The notes below the pieces were generated by a model, which was given only the letters and a program-made list of their open reading frames with translations, made no database searches and was not told the DNA's origin. Shown here one piece after another: positions 1 to 6,754 of a DNA stretch of 9,410 nucleotides. The stretch is from NCBI GenBank assembly GCA_046545795.1, contig JBKGZD010000100.1:1-9410 (forward strand). Reading direction: 5' to 3'. The translations under genes were made by a program, and so were the position numbers. Each line of letters starts with the position of its first letter. The first letter of the stretch is position 1. The stretch comes from JAGXLC01 sp046545795. GTDB taxonomy: Bacteria; Bacteroidota; Bacteroidia; Bacteroidales; UBA12077.

Positions 1-51
1 CAAAATAATAACGAAGAATTCATAACGCTAACCTGCTAAACCTCAATGTAT

Positions 52-96
52 AAAAGTCCCTTTTCAGTCTGCCCTGCGCGGGTCTGGCTGAAAGGG
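52..96 (-). terminator. Intrinsic terminator candidate overlapping the dnaE stop codon
   Basis: Read on the minus strand, CCCTTTCAG (96-88) can pair with CTGAAAAGGG (67-58), giving a 9-bp stem with one bulged base. It is followed by AC and a four-T run (55-52). The loop of about 20 bases contains a further small CCC/GGG pairing. The 5' arm codes for residues near the end of DnaE and the 3' arm includes the TGA stop at 64-66, so the structure is folded into the gene's end. The T-run is short, so termination efficiency is uncertain. It would close the barrel-nadE-dnaE transcription unit. Confidence 0.4.
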
Positions 97-3009
97 CAAC
101 CTGGCCATTTTTTCGGTTTCCAGGGAAGCAAAGCCAAACTCCTCAACAATTTTGCCTAATATCAGATAGACGCCATCACCACGGAAAGGGTATTGTTTCA
201 AAACATTGGGAAAATGAACCGTATCAAAAAATTCGCCATTTGAATCAAGAAATGTAGCAAAATTCATAATCTCTTTCCGGCTGGTTCTAACATACTTGAT
301 AGTAACAAGCTGACCAACCATCCTGACAGTCTTGCCAATATAGTTATTCATCTCTGAAGCCGAAATTTCTCCTCTAAATGAGGTTTTCAGCAGATCGAAA
401 AATGAAAGTGTTACAGGAAAACCTAATAATTCTATCTCATCATAAGTATCTTCAATTGGTTCCTGGTTAAATTCCGGAAGATTCTGTTTGGTATCATCCT
501 GCAAAGAAAAAAGTTTATATTCTTTGGTTTCATTTCTCTTTTTCCCAAGAATCTGATGAGCCCTCCATAATAACTCTGCTTTAGTTTTTCGTGTGAACCT
601 TAAACAACCGCACCGTATCAAAATAATAACCTGCTCTTTGCTGATGTTCACTCTCGTAATAAAATCTTCTAAATCGCTGAACGCACCATTTCTGTCTCTT
701 TCACTTACAATACGGGCTGCTATACTATTCTCAAAATCTTTGATATGTACAAATCCCAGGTAAATATTATCGTCCTGAATACTGGTGAAATAAAAACTAT
801 TGTTCACACAGGGCAATTTAATGGATGCACCATAACGCCTGGCTTCATTAACATACACAAAGGTTCTGTAGTATCCACCAAAATTGTTAATTACTGCCGT
901 CATAAACTCAAGCGGATAATGAGCTTTCAGATAGAGGCTCTGGAAGCTTTCTACTGCATAAGATGCAGAATGAGCCTTTGAAAACGAATAACCTGCAAAT
1001 GACTCAATTTGCCGCCACACTTCATTAATAATTTTTTCAGGGTATCCATATGCTCTGCAATTGTTAAAAAACTTCTCCTCTATTCTTTTAAATTCTTCCC
1101 TGGATCGGAACTTACCACTCATAGCTCTGCGTAAAATATCAGCATCAGCCATATCCAGACCTGCAAAATGGTGACATACCTTAAGAACATCTTCCTGGTA
1201 CACCATAATCCCATACGTTTCCTTCAGCTGCTCTTCCATTACAGGATGTATATATTCAAACTTACCAGGATTATGAAATCTTCTTATATATTCCCTCATC
1301 ATACCCGATTTTGCGACACCAGGTCTTATTATAGATGAAGCAGCCACAAGTGTCAAATAATCATCACAATTGAGCTTTTTTAGCAACCCTCTCATAGCAG
1401 GGCTCTCAATATAAAAACAACCCGTTGTTTCTCCCTGTTGCAAAAGCCGTTTAGCTTTAGCATCTTCCTTAATGCCCTGAATATCAAAAATATCTACATC
1501 TCGTTTTCTATTTTGCCTGATAACTTCTACCGCTTCCTTAATGTGCCCTATTCCTCTTTGACTGAGGATATCAAGTTTTTCAAAACCCAGATTTTCAGCA
1601 GTATACATATCCCATTGGGTAGTAGGGTAACCTTTGGGGGGTAAATCAAGGGCAGAAAAATAGGTTACGGGAAGTTCTGAGACAAGAACGCCTCCTGCAT
1701 GTATACTTCTCAAATTCGGAAAACCAGCCAACTTAGTTCCTATAGCAAAAATACGATCATAGATAATGTCCTTATTTACATAATCACCCGGCCTTTCAAT
1801 CAACGCATCAATTTCAGCTTTAGGCAGCCCATAAACTTTTGCAAGCTCCCTTAAAATAGATTTTTCCTTAAAAGTAGAAATCGTACCTAAAAGAGCTGTT
1901 TTTTCATAACCAAAGTTCTGAAAGATATAATCCAGAACATAATCTCTGTCTTTCCATGAATAATCAATATCAAAATCAGGTGGGCTGGACCTTTTGGGAT
2001 TGATAAAGCGTTCAAAGTACAAATTCAGCTCTATAGGATCCACATTCGTGATATACAAACAGTAAGCGACAATACTGTTCGCACCACTACCCCGCCCTAC
2101 ATGATAAAACCCCTGCTGCATCGAATATTTAACGACATCCCATGTAACAAGAAAGTATGCTGAAAAACCCATTGAATCAATTATATCCAATTCTTTACCC
2201 ACCCTGCTCTCTGTCTCGTTTGTTACAGTTTTATATCTCTGTCGCATCCCTTCATAAGCCAATTTTTCCAGCAGATTTTTATCCTCTTCTCTGCTCCCTG
2301 TATAAGTTGCTTTGTTTTTAACGCTATGATCAAAGTTGAGAGAGCATTGCCGCGCCAGTTTTTCGGAATTTTCAAGAATAAAAGGAAATGGCTTACAATG
2401 CTCTTTTAATGTCCCGGGCTTATAAAACAATTCATCCTGATTAGCCAGCCAATGTTCCTGAAGCTGGGTTAACAAAACATTATGATCAATAGCCCTCAGG
2501 TGAGTATGTATAGTCCATTCGTGAGGTTCCAGGAAATTCACCGGGTTAACGTAAAGCAATTTATCCCGGAAAGGAATTTCCTGGAAAGAATACAATTTAT
2601 TGATTTCCTGCAGCCGTAAGCCAATATATTCATTCTCTTTCAATACTTCGTTATGTATAGCGCTAAAAGGAAGTATGAAATAAACATCATCTATTTCCGG
2701 GGGTATTTCAGGAAAATAATGATGATTCAAATTGTACTTACTGAAAAAATTATTCAACCTGTGAAATCCGTTGTTATTTTTTGCAAGAGCTGTATAAAGC
2801 CATTTATCATCGTTTCGGAATTCAATACCCCCAATGGGTTGAATGTTGTTTTTCCGGCACTTAAAAACAAAATCAGGAATAGCTGTTGTATTGTTGATAT
2901 CTGTTAAAGCTAAAGCTGTAAGATTATAATTCTTAGCCTTCTCAATAATATCCTCAACAGGAATGACTCCATAACGGAGACTGTAATAAGATCGAACTGA
3001 TAGATACAT
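64..3009 (-). CDS. dnaE: Short DNA polymerase III alpha subunit (DnaE-type, C-family polymerase)
   Basis: This is a 981-residue C-family DNA polymerase, shorter than E. coli DnaE (about 1160). The N-terminal PHP domain (about 1-200) starts LSVRSYYS and ALTDINN, where active PHP domains have HxHS and TDH. The metal-site histidines are thus Ser4, Arg6 and Ile38, and a PHP nuclease activity is unlikely. The polymerase core is intact: PDFDID gives Asp347 and Asp349, and KLDIL gives Asp480, the three metal-binding aspartates. GRGSGANS (305-312) and FSKAHSASYA (676-685) are also conserved. A helix-hairpin-helix region (about 755-815) and an OB fold (about 888-970) follow. There is no tau-binding C-terminal domain. 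Short DnaE copies of this kind occur in Bacteroidota as second alpha subunits, often beside dinB-type polymerases and thought to work in damage-tolerant synthesis. No dinB or lexA lies in this window, so that role is inferred. It is the last gene of the nadE unit. ATG at 3009 is preceded by an A/T-rich stretch with no clear Shine-Dalgarno. Confidence 0.93.
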   Translation of the reverse strand: MYLSVRSYYSLRYGVIPVEDIIEKAKNYNLTALALTDINNTTAIPDFVFKCRKNNIQPIGGIEFRNDDKWLYTALAKNNNGFHRLNNFFSKYNLNHHYFPEIPPEIDDVYFILPFSAIHNEVLKENEYIGLRLQEINKLYSFQEIPFRDKLLYVNPVNFLEPHEWTIHTHLRAIDHNVLLTQLQEHWLANQDELFYKPGTLKEHCKPFPFILENSEKLARQCSLNFDHSVKNKATYTGSREEDKNLLEKLAYEGMRQRYKTVTNETESRVGKELDIIDSMGFSAYFLVTWDVVKYSMQQGFYHVGRGSGANSIVAYCLYITNVDPIELNLYFERFINPKRSSPPDFDIDYSWKDRDYVLDYIFQNFGYEKTALLGTISTFKEKSILRELAKVYGLPKAEIDALIERPGDYVNKDIIYDRIFAIGTKLAGFPNLRSIHAGGVLVSELPVTYFSALDLPPKGYPTTQWDMYTAENLGFEKLDILSQRGIGHIKEAVEVIRQNRKRDVDIFDIQGIKEDAKAKRLLQQGETTGCFYIESPAMRGLLKKLNCDDYLTLVAASSIIRPGVAKSGMMREYIRRFHNPGKFEYIHPVMEEQLKETYGIMVYQEDVLKVCHHFAGLDMADADILRRAMSGKFRSREEFKRIEEKFFNNCRAYGYPEKIINEVWRQIESFAGYSFSKAHSASYAVESFQSLYLKAHYPLEFMTAVINNFGGYYRTFVYVNEARRYGASIKLPCVNNSFYFTSIQDDNIYLGFVHIKDFENSIAARIVSERDRNGAFSDLEDFITRVNISKEQVIILIRCGCLRFTRKTKAELLWRAHQILGKKRNETKEYKLFSLQDDTKQNLPEFNQEPIEDTYDEIELLGFPVTLSFFDLLKTSFRGEISASEMNNYIGKTVRMVGQLVTIKYVRTSRKEIMNFATFLDSNGEFFDTVHFPNVLKQYPFRGDGVYLILGKIVEEFGFASLETEKMARLPFQPDPRRAD

Positions 3010-3013
3010 TTAT

Positions 3014-3038
3014 TAAAAATTAAAAAACCTCAAAAGGT
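3014..3038 (-). other. Small hairpin with U-rich tail between nadE and dnaE
   Basis: On the minus strand, ACCT (3038-3035) and AGGT (3030-3027) can form a 4-bp stem with a TTTG loop, followed by a T-rich run reaching almost to the dnaE ATG. The layout resembles a weak terminator or attenuator that would lower dnaE expression relative to nadE. The stem is very short and may have no function. Confidence 0.2.
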
Positions 3039-3064
3039 GCGATTCCTGTTATAAGCAATCCTTG

Positions 3065-4720
3065 CTAATACCTTGCTACTAAAGGCATTCTTCGCCCCAT
3101 CCCAAATGCCTTTGATGAAATACGCAATACAGGAGGTGCCTGGAAACGCTTATATTCATTTAAATTAACCATCTTAATAATATCCCTGACAAGGTCTTCC
3201 TCATAACCGTCGGCAACAATATCATCCACAGACTTGTGTAATTCAATATATTCAAACAATATTTTATCAAGTACTTCATATTCCGGTAAAGAATCCCTGT
3301 CTTTCTGATCGGGTCTTAATTCTGCCGAGGGCTCTTTCCTGATGGTATTAATGGGAATAATTTCCTGTTCCTGGTTAATATATTCTGCCAATTTATACAC
3401 ATCAGTTTTATAAACATCCCCGAGAATTGAAATAGCTCCTGTCATATCGCCATATAACGTAGTGTAACCAACGGCAGATTCACTCTTGTTTGAAGTATTG
3501 AGAAGAATATTGCCAAATTTGTTAGAGACTGCCATAAGTAAAGTACCCCGTATTCTGGCCTGAATGTTTTCTTCTGTTGTATCTTTTTCTAAATCTTTAA
3601 AAACTGATTCAAGTGTATTCTCAAAAGACTGTTTAATGTCATTAATTGAAAGAATATCATATTCCACCCCCAGGTTATTTGCCAGTTCTACTGCATCCAC
3701 CACAGAACTATCGGAGGAGTATTCTGAGGGCATTATTAAAACCCGTAAATTTTCTTTGCCGAGCGCTTTTTCAGCAATTACTAATGCCACAGCAGAATCT
3801 ATACCTCCAGAGAGGCCAAGCAGAGCCTTTTTAAAATTTAATTTTCTGAAAAAATCTTCCAACCCCAAAACCAAGGCATCATGCATTTTTTCAATTACAT
3901 TATAATCACTTTGATGTTTAGTTTCTAATTCTGTTTTTATGATTTTTTCAAGATCATAAACACGATAATCTTCTCTGAACCAGTTAAGTTCATCAACTAC
4001 TGCACCGGAAGGGTGGACAACAAGGGAAGCGCCTTCAAAGATAAGTTCGGTTTGCGCGCCCACCTGGTTAACCATAAAAACCGGGAGATTATATTTTTTT
4101 GCCTTCCTCAAAAAAATATTTTTTTTACCCCATATTTTTGAATAGGAAAAAGGGGAAGCCGCAATGTTAATTAATATATCAGGATTAAACTCAATTAACT
4201 TTTCCATTGGAGAGACATTGTAAAGCTCCCTTCTCCCAAAGAGATTTTTCTCAGGCTGGTCATCCCATAAATCTTCACAAATAGTGAGAGCTATCTTATA
4301 GCCTTTGTATTCAATCACATTAAACCGACTATTGGGTTCAAAATACCTGTATTCATCAAAAATATCATAAGTCGGTAACAAGGTTTTGTCCTGGACAAAC
4401 TGTACCTCACCATCATTAAGAAAAAATGCGGAATTCAGAAGAGGCTTTCCTTTTGGATATTGGTTAAAGCGCGGACTACCAATTATAGCAGCAATTCCTT
4501 TGCAATGAGAGGCAATTTCCTTAACAGTTAAATTACAATCATCAATAAACCCCCTGTAATCAAGTAAATCCTGGGGAGGATAGCCACAAACGGAAACTTC
4601 AGAAAATACAATAAGATCAACTCCGTCTTTTCTGGCTTTTTGTATATGTTCAAGAATTAAATCCCGGTTATAATCAAAGTTTCCAATATGATAATTTAAC
4701 TGTGCGAGCGCAATTTTCAT
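3065..4720 (-). CDS. nadE: Glutamine-dependent NAD+ synthetase
   Basis: This cytoplasmic enzyme makes NAD+ from deamido-NAD+, ATP and glutamine, the last step of NAD synthesis. It has two domains in 551 residues. An N-terminal nitrilase-like glutaminase (about 1-260) shows the catalytic Glu41 (FSEVSVCGYP), Lys112 (QDKTLLP) and Cys148 (LTICEDLWDD). A C-terminal ATP-pyrophosphatase/synthetase (about 275-551) shows the P-loop SGGIDSA at 304-310, ENIQARIRG at 384-392, TSNKSE at 409-414 and GYTTLYGDM at 418-426. The C-terminal stretch FQAPPVLRISSKAFGMG (526-542) is typical of the family. Length and both active sites match the complete glutamine-using form, so it need not depend on free ammonia. 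It sits 40 bases after the barrel gene and 55 bases before dnaE on the same strand, suggesting co-transcription. From memory, nadE lies near gldB in other Bacteroidota, in agreement with gldB on the far side of the barrel gene here. Confidence 0.97.
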   Translation of the reverse strand: MKIALAQLNYHIGNFDYNRDLILEHIQKARKDGVDLIVFSEVSVCGYPPQDLLDYRGFIDDCNLTVKEIASHCKGIAAIIGSPRFNQYPKGKPLLNSAFFLNDGEVQFVQDKTLLPTYDIFDEYRYFEPNSRFNVIEYKGYKIALTICEDLWDDQPEKNLFGRRELYNVSPMEKLIEFNPDILINIAASPFSYSKIWGKKNIFLRKAKKYNLPVFMVNQVGAQTELIFEGASLVVHPSGAVVDELNWFREDYRVYDLEKIIKTELETKHQSDYNVIEKMHDALVLGLEDFFRKLNFKKALLGLSGGIDSAVALVIAEKALGKENLRVLIMPSEYSSDSSVVDAVELANNLGVEYDILSINDIKQSFENTLESVFKDLEKDTTEENIQARIRGTLLMAVSNKFGNILLNTSNKSESAVGYTTLYGDMTGAISILGDVYKTDVYKLAEYINQEQEIIPINTIRKEPSAELRPDQKDRDSLPEYEVLDKILFEYIELHKSVDDIVADGYEEDLVRDIIKMVNLNEYKRFQAPPVLRISSKAFGMGRRMPLVARY

Positions 4721-4734
4721 AATTTTATAATTTT

Positions 4735-4745
4735 TGGGTTACCCA
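4735..4745. other. 11-bp palindrome between the barrel gene and nadE
   Basis: TGGGT-T-ACCCA is a perfect inverted repeat around one central base, in the 40-base gap just ahead of the nadE start. As RNA on the minus strand it could form a 4-bp UGGG/CCCA hairpin with a UAA loop. It could be an operator, a small processing or attenuation structure, or chance. Confidence 0.2.
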
Positions 4746-4760
4746 GTTATATATTCAATT

Positions 4761-5408
4761 TTAAAATAATATTCCCAAACGTAAAGAAAAGTTTCCTGTT
4801 GTTATTTTATTCCGTTTTTCTTTCGTTACATCCAAAAATCCGTTTCTATAAGTCAAACCGGCCACAATAGCAGTGGATCCTCCCAAAGAGTATTCCACAC
4901 CTCCTCCGAAATAATACCCTATGTTATACCAGTTCATGTCATTACTAATATTAATATCTTTATAATCAGAAAAATCCGCTGCAGATTTTATATTAATATT
5001 GCAGTTTAAGCCAAGATGGGCAAAGAATTTAGTATACCCAATCTCAATGGTTTTAAACTTCAATCCTATTGGGATGTCGATATATTGAAGGTTGTATTCA
5101 ACGGTACCGGCACTGTCTAACTGGTAAGTGCCATCTCTGGCTTCTATTTCTCTGTCATAAAAATATGTTATCTTTCCCGGCATCTTATTAATGGATATAC
5201 CGGTGGAAAAGGCATAATTCTGAGCGAAAAAATTGTCAAAATTAAACCCTGCATTAAAACCTATTTTCCCACCACCGTTTTCGGCATCTCTTGCATCCGG
5301 CGTCATCCATGAAATATGCGGTTCTCCATAAACAGTAAAATTAAAATTCTGAGCGGTTACCGTAAAAATAGCAAATACAAAAGCTATTGTTAAAAGGTAC
5401 TTTTTCAT
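4761..5408 (-). CDS. Outer membrane beta-barrel protein (PorT-like family)
   Basis: A 215-residue secreted protein. Residues 1-19 form a signal peptide (Lys-Lys n-region, hydrophobic core, VTA before Gln20), so it should leave the cytoplasm through Sec. The rest alternates short amphipathic strands and Gly/Asn-rich turns, for example NLQYIDIPIGLKFKT at 106-120, NIGYYFGGGVEYSLG at 162-176 and AGLTYRNG at 183-190. It ends NFSLRLGILF, with the terminal Phe typical of Bam-inserted barrels. The 'YIDIPIGLKFKT' strand resembles the OMP_b-brl_2 family that includes PorT, a type IX secretion protein. This is a family-level resemblance, not evidence that it is PorT itself. It is probably an eight-stranded barrel with no visible enzymatic motif. 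It is the first gene of the minus-strand unit and diverges from gldB. Confidence 0.82.
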   Translation of the reverse strand: MKKYLLTIAFVFAIFTVTAQNFNFTVYGEPHISWMTPDARDAENGGGKIGFNAGFNFDNFFAQNYAFSTGISINKMPGKITYFYDREIEARDGTYQLDSAGTVEYNLQYIDIPIGLKFKTIEIGYTKFFAHLGLNCNINIKSAADFSDYKDINISNDMNWYNIGYYFGGGVEYSLGGSTAIVAGLTYRNGFLDVTKEKRNKITTGNFSLRLGILF

Positions 5409-5460
5409 ATTTTTAGGTTTTAAATTTTAGAAAATAAAAGTAACAATTTATGCGTTATTA

Positions 5461-5468
5461 CAAACTTA
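5461..5468 (-). promoter_or_regulatory. Candidate -7 element for the barrel-nadE-dnaE unit
   Basis: The minus-strand octamer TAAGTTTG matches the Bacteroidota -7 consensus TAnnTTTG at every fixed base. Transcription would start near 5454, about 45 bases before the barrel-protein ATG at 5408. There is no TTG at the usual distance of about 19 bases; the nearest, 5481-5479, is only 10 bases away. The -33 half is therefore missing and the call rests on one element and its location. I see no equally good element for gldB in the opposite direction, only TAGGTTTT at 5414-5421. Confidence 0.35.
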
Positions 5469-5482
5469 AAAATTGTCACAAA

Positions 5483-6487
5483 ATGATAAAAAAAATTCTC
5501 CCTTTGTTATTCTTAGCAGCTTTTTTTTCTGGCTGCTCTGAAAAAAATCCATACAAAACAGACACTAAAGGTATAAAAGCAGATATTGAAATTAAACGAT
5601 TGGATAAAGAATTATTTGAACTTGACTTTGATAGCATTGCCCCGGAAGTTCCCCGGTTAAACAAAAAATACGGTGATTTTTTTGATCTCTATAACAAAAA
5701 CATAATTAAAGTTGGAGGTTCCAACCGTAGAGATTATCCTGATAATTTACGCTCCTTTCTTACAGATTACTTCATCAATCAAGCATATGAAAGAACAATG
5801 GAAGTCTATCCTGATTTGGATAATCTGGAAAAAAAACTGACAGAAGGGTTCATACATTATAAAGCACATTTCCCTGATAAGCAAATTCCCGCATTATATA
5901 CGTACATTGGTGGGTTTAATCAATCTATTGTAGTAGGAGATAGTATTTTAGCAATTGGACTGGATAAGTACCTTGGACAGGATTGCGAGTTTTATGATAA
6001 ACTATCCTGGTCTAATTACTTGAAAAAGAATATGCACGAAAAGAAAATCCCTACGGATGCTCTTAAATCATGGGGAGAAACTGAATGGCTGTTTAACGAT
6101 TCCACAGACAATCTTTTATCCAACATGATTTACAAGGGAAAGCTACTATATTTCACCAAATCAATGTTCCCTGAGGAACCAGACACTCTGATAGTGGGAT
6201 TCACAGAAGATGAATTAAAATGGTGTCTTAACAACGAACAAGAAATTTGGGATTATGTTATAGAAAACAAATTATTATTCAGCACAGACCATATGACAAT
6301 CAATAAATATGTAAATCCAGCCCCTTTCACAGCAGGTTTCCCAAAAAAATCACCGGGAAGAGCTATTAACTGGCTCGGATGGCAAATTGTAGAAGCTTAT
6401 ATGAAACGTTCCAAATCAAATCTCCCAGAATTAATGGAAGAAGACGATTATCAAAAAATTTTCACTGAATCTAAATATCATCCTTAG
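5483..6487 (+). CDS. gldB: GldB-type gliding motility lipoprotein
   Basis: I place the start at the ATG at 5483, giving 334 residues. An in-frame ATG at 5450 would add 11 residues ahead of an otherwise standard signal sequence. The protein opens with Lys-Lys, a hydrophobic stretch and the lipobox FSGC with Cys18, so it should be a lipid-anchored envelope protein. The body carries segments I recognise from GldB proteins: IKRLDKELFELD near the start, FPDKQIPALYTYIGGFNQSI at about 130-149, IGLDKYLG at 158-165, and GFPKKSPGRAINWLGW with the following helix at about 285-308. GldB is required for gliding in Flavobacterium and its relatives are widespread in Bacteroidota, including non-gliders, so motility cannot be inferred from this gene alone. 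No HExxH metal motif is seen. The usual flavobacterial neighbour gldC does not follow; an M16 peptidase pair does, behind its own promoter. Confidence 0.85.
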   Translation: MIKKILPLLFLAAFFSGCSEKNPYKTDTKGIKADIEIKRLDKELFELDFDSIAPEVPRLNKKYGDFFDLYNKNIIKVGGSNRRDYPDNLRSFLTDYFINQAYERTMEVYPDLDNLEKKLTEGFIHYKAHFPDKQIPALYTYIGGFNQSIVVGDSILAIGLDKYLGQDCEFYDKLSWSNYLKKNMHEKKIPTDALKSWGETEWLFNDSTDNLLSNMIYKGKLLYFTKSMFPEEPDTLIVGFTEDELKWCLNNEQEIWDYVIENKLLFSTDHMTINKYVNPAPFTAGFPKKSPGRAINWLGWQIVEAYMKRSKSNLPELMEEDDYQKIFTESKYHP

Positions 6488-6514
6488 AGATTGAATTACC
6501 CTGCTAATCAATCT
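6488..6514 (+). terminator. Hairpin directly after the gldB stop codon
   Basis: AGATTGA (6488-6494) and TCAATCT (6508-6514) form a perfect 7-bp stem. TTA/TAA pairing can extend it by 3 bp past one bulged A, leaving a 6-base loop CCCTGC. It begins at the base after TAG, a usual place for transcript ends. The stem is AT-rich and the following bases (TCAAAAATTA) lack a T-run, so it may stabilise the 3' end rather than act as an intrinsic terminator. Confidence 0.3.
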
Positions 6515-6524
6515 TCAAAAATTA

Positions 6525-6554
6525 TTGTAAATGAATTTTGATTCTGTAATTTTG
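6525..6554 (+). promoter_or_regulatory. Bacteroidota-type promoter for the M16 peptidase unit
   Basis: TTG at 6525-6527 is followed after exactly 19 bases by TAATTTTG at 6547-6554. This matches the Bacteroidota sigma-70 consensus (TTG at -33, TAnnTTTG at -7) in both elements and in spacing. Transcription would begin near 6560, leaving an untranslated leader of about 195 bases before the ATG at 6755. It is the best promoter match in the window. Confidence 0.6.
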
Positions 6555-6561
6555 CAGAGTT

Positions 6562-6585
6562 TGTATAAAAAGTTCTGTATAAAAA
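6562..6585 (+). repeat. Tandem direct repeat of TGTATAAAAA
   Basis: Two exact copies of the 10-mer, at 6562-6571 and 6576-6585, are separated by GTTC, so the period is 14 bases. They lie at the presumed transcription start of the M16 unit. They could be a binding site or simply AT-rich sequence. Confidence 0.5.
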
Positions 6586-6610
6586 ATTTGATGTAAATAA
6601 GGTTGTACAG

Positions 6611-6636
6611 ATGATCTGACAGTTATTGCAGGTCAT
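6611..6636 (+). other. Leader hairpin upstream of the M16 genes
   Basis: ATGATCTG (6611-6618) pairs with CAGGTCAT (6629-6636) over 8 bp, one of them a G-U wobble in RNA, with the 10-base loop ACAGTTATTG. It lies within the predicted leader. No T-run follows and I do not recognise a riboswitch class. The remaining leader (6637-6754) shows no other structure I can support. Confidence 0.3.
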
Positions 6637-6754
6637 GACTCTCAGCAATTTCTCCTTTAAGGCTCAGGATAAACAAGATTGTTGAAAATCATTTCGCAGA
6701 GCTTCTCAGTCAACTTATTTCTAATATTACGCTCTTTAATAAAACAAAATACTC

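Noticed and set aside
1..23. Minus-strand ATG at 23-21 that could begin a gene downstream of dnaE
   Set aside because: Only seven codons remain before the window edge and it lies beyond the terminator candidate.
1..39. Open plus-strand frame ending in TAA at 37-39 that could be the tail of a gene convergent with dnaE
   Set aside because: Only 12 codons are visible, with no recognisable motif; other frames also reach stops by chance here.
3564..3905. Plus-strand open frame of 113 codons inside nadE
   Set aside because: It is Ser/Phe-rich as expected of antisense to an AT-rich gene and overlaps the conserved synthetase P-loop region.
5450..5482. In-frame upstream ATG that would extend GldB by 11 residues
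   Set aside because: The extra residues are polar and precede a complete lipoprotein signal peptide starting at the ATG at 5483, which has the usual Lys-Lys n-region.
6531..6596. 21-codon open frame after gldB
   Set aside because: It overlaps the promoter elements and would start upstream of the predicted transcript start.
6635..6685. Possible 16-codon leader peptide (ATG to TGA) in the M16 leader
   Set aside because: No convincing ribosome site, no run of regulatory codons, and its start overlaps the hairpin arm; chance is likely.
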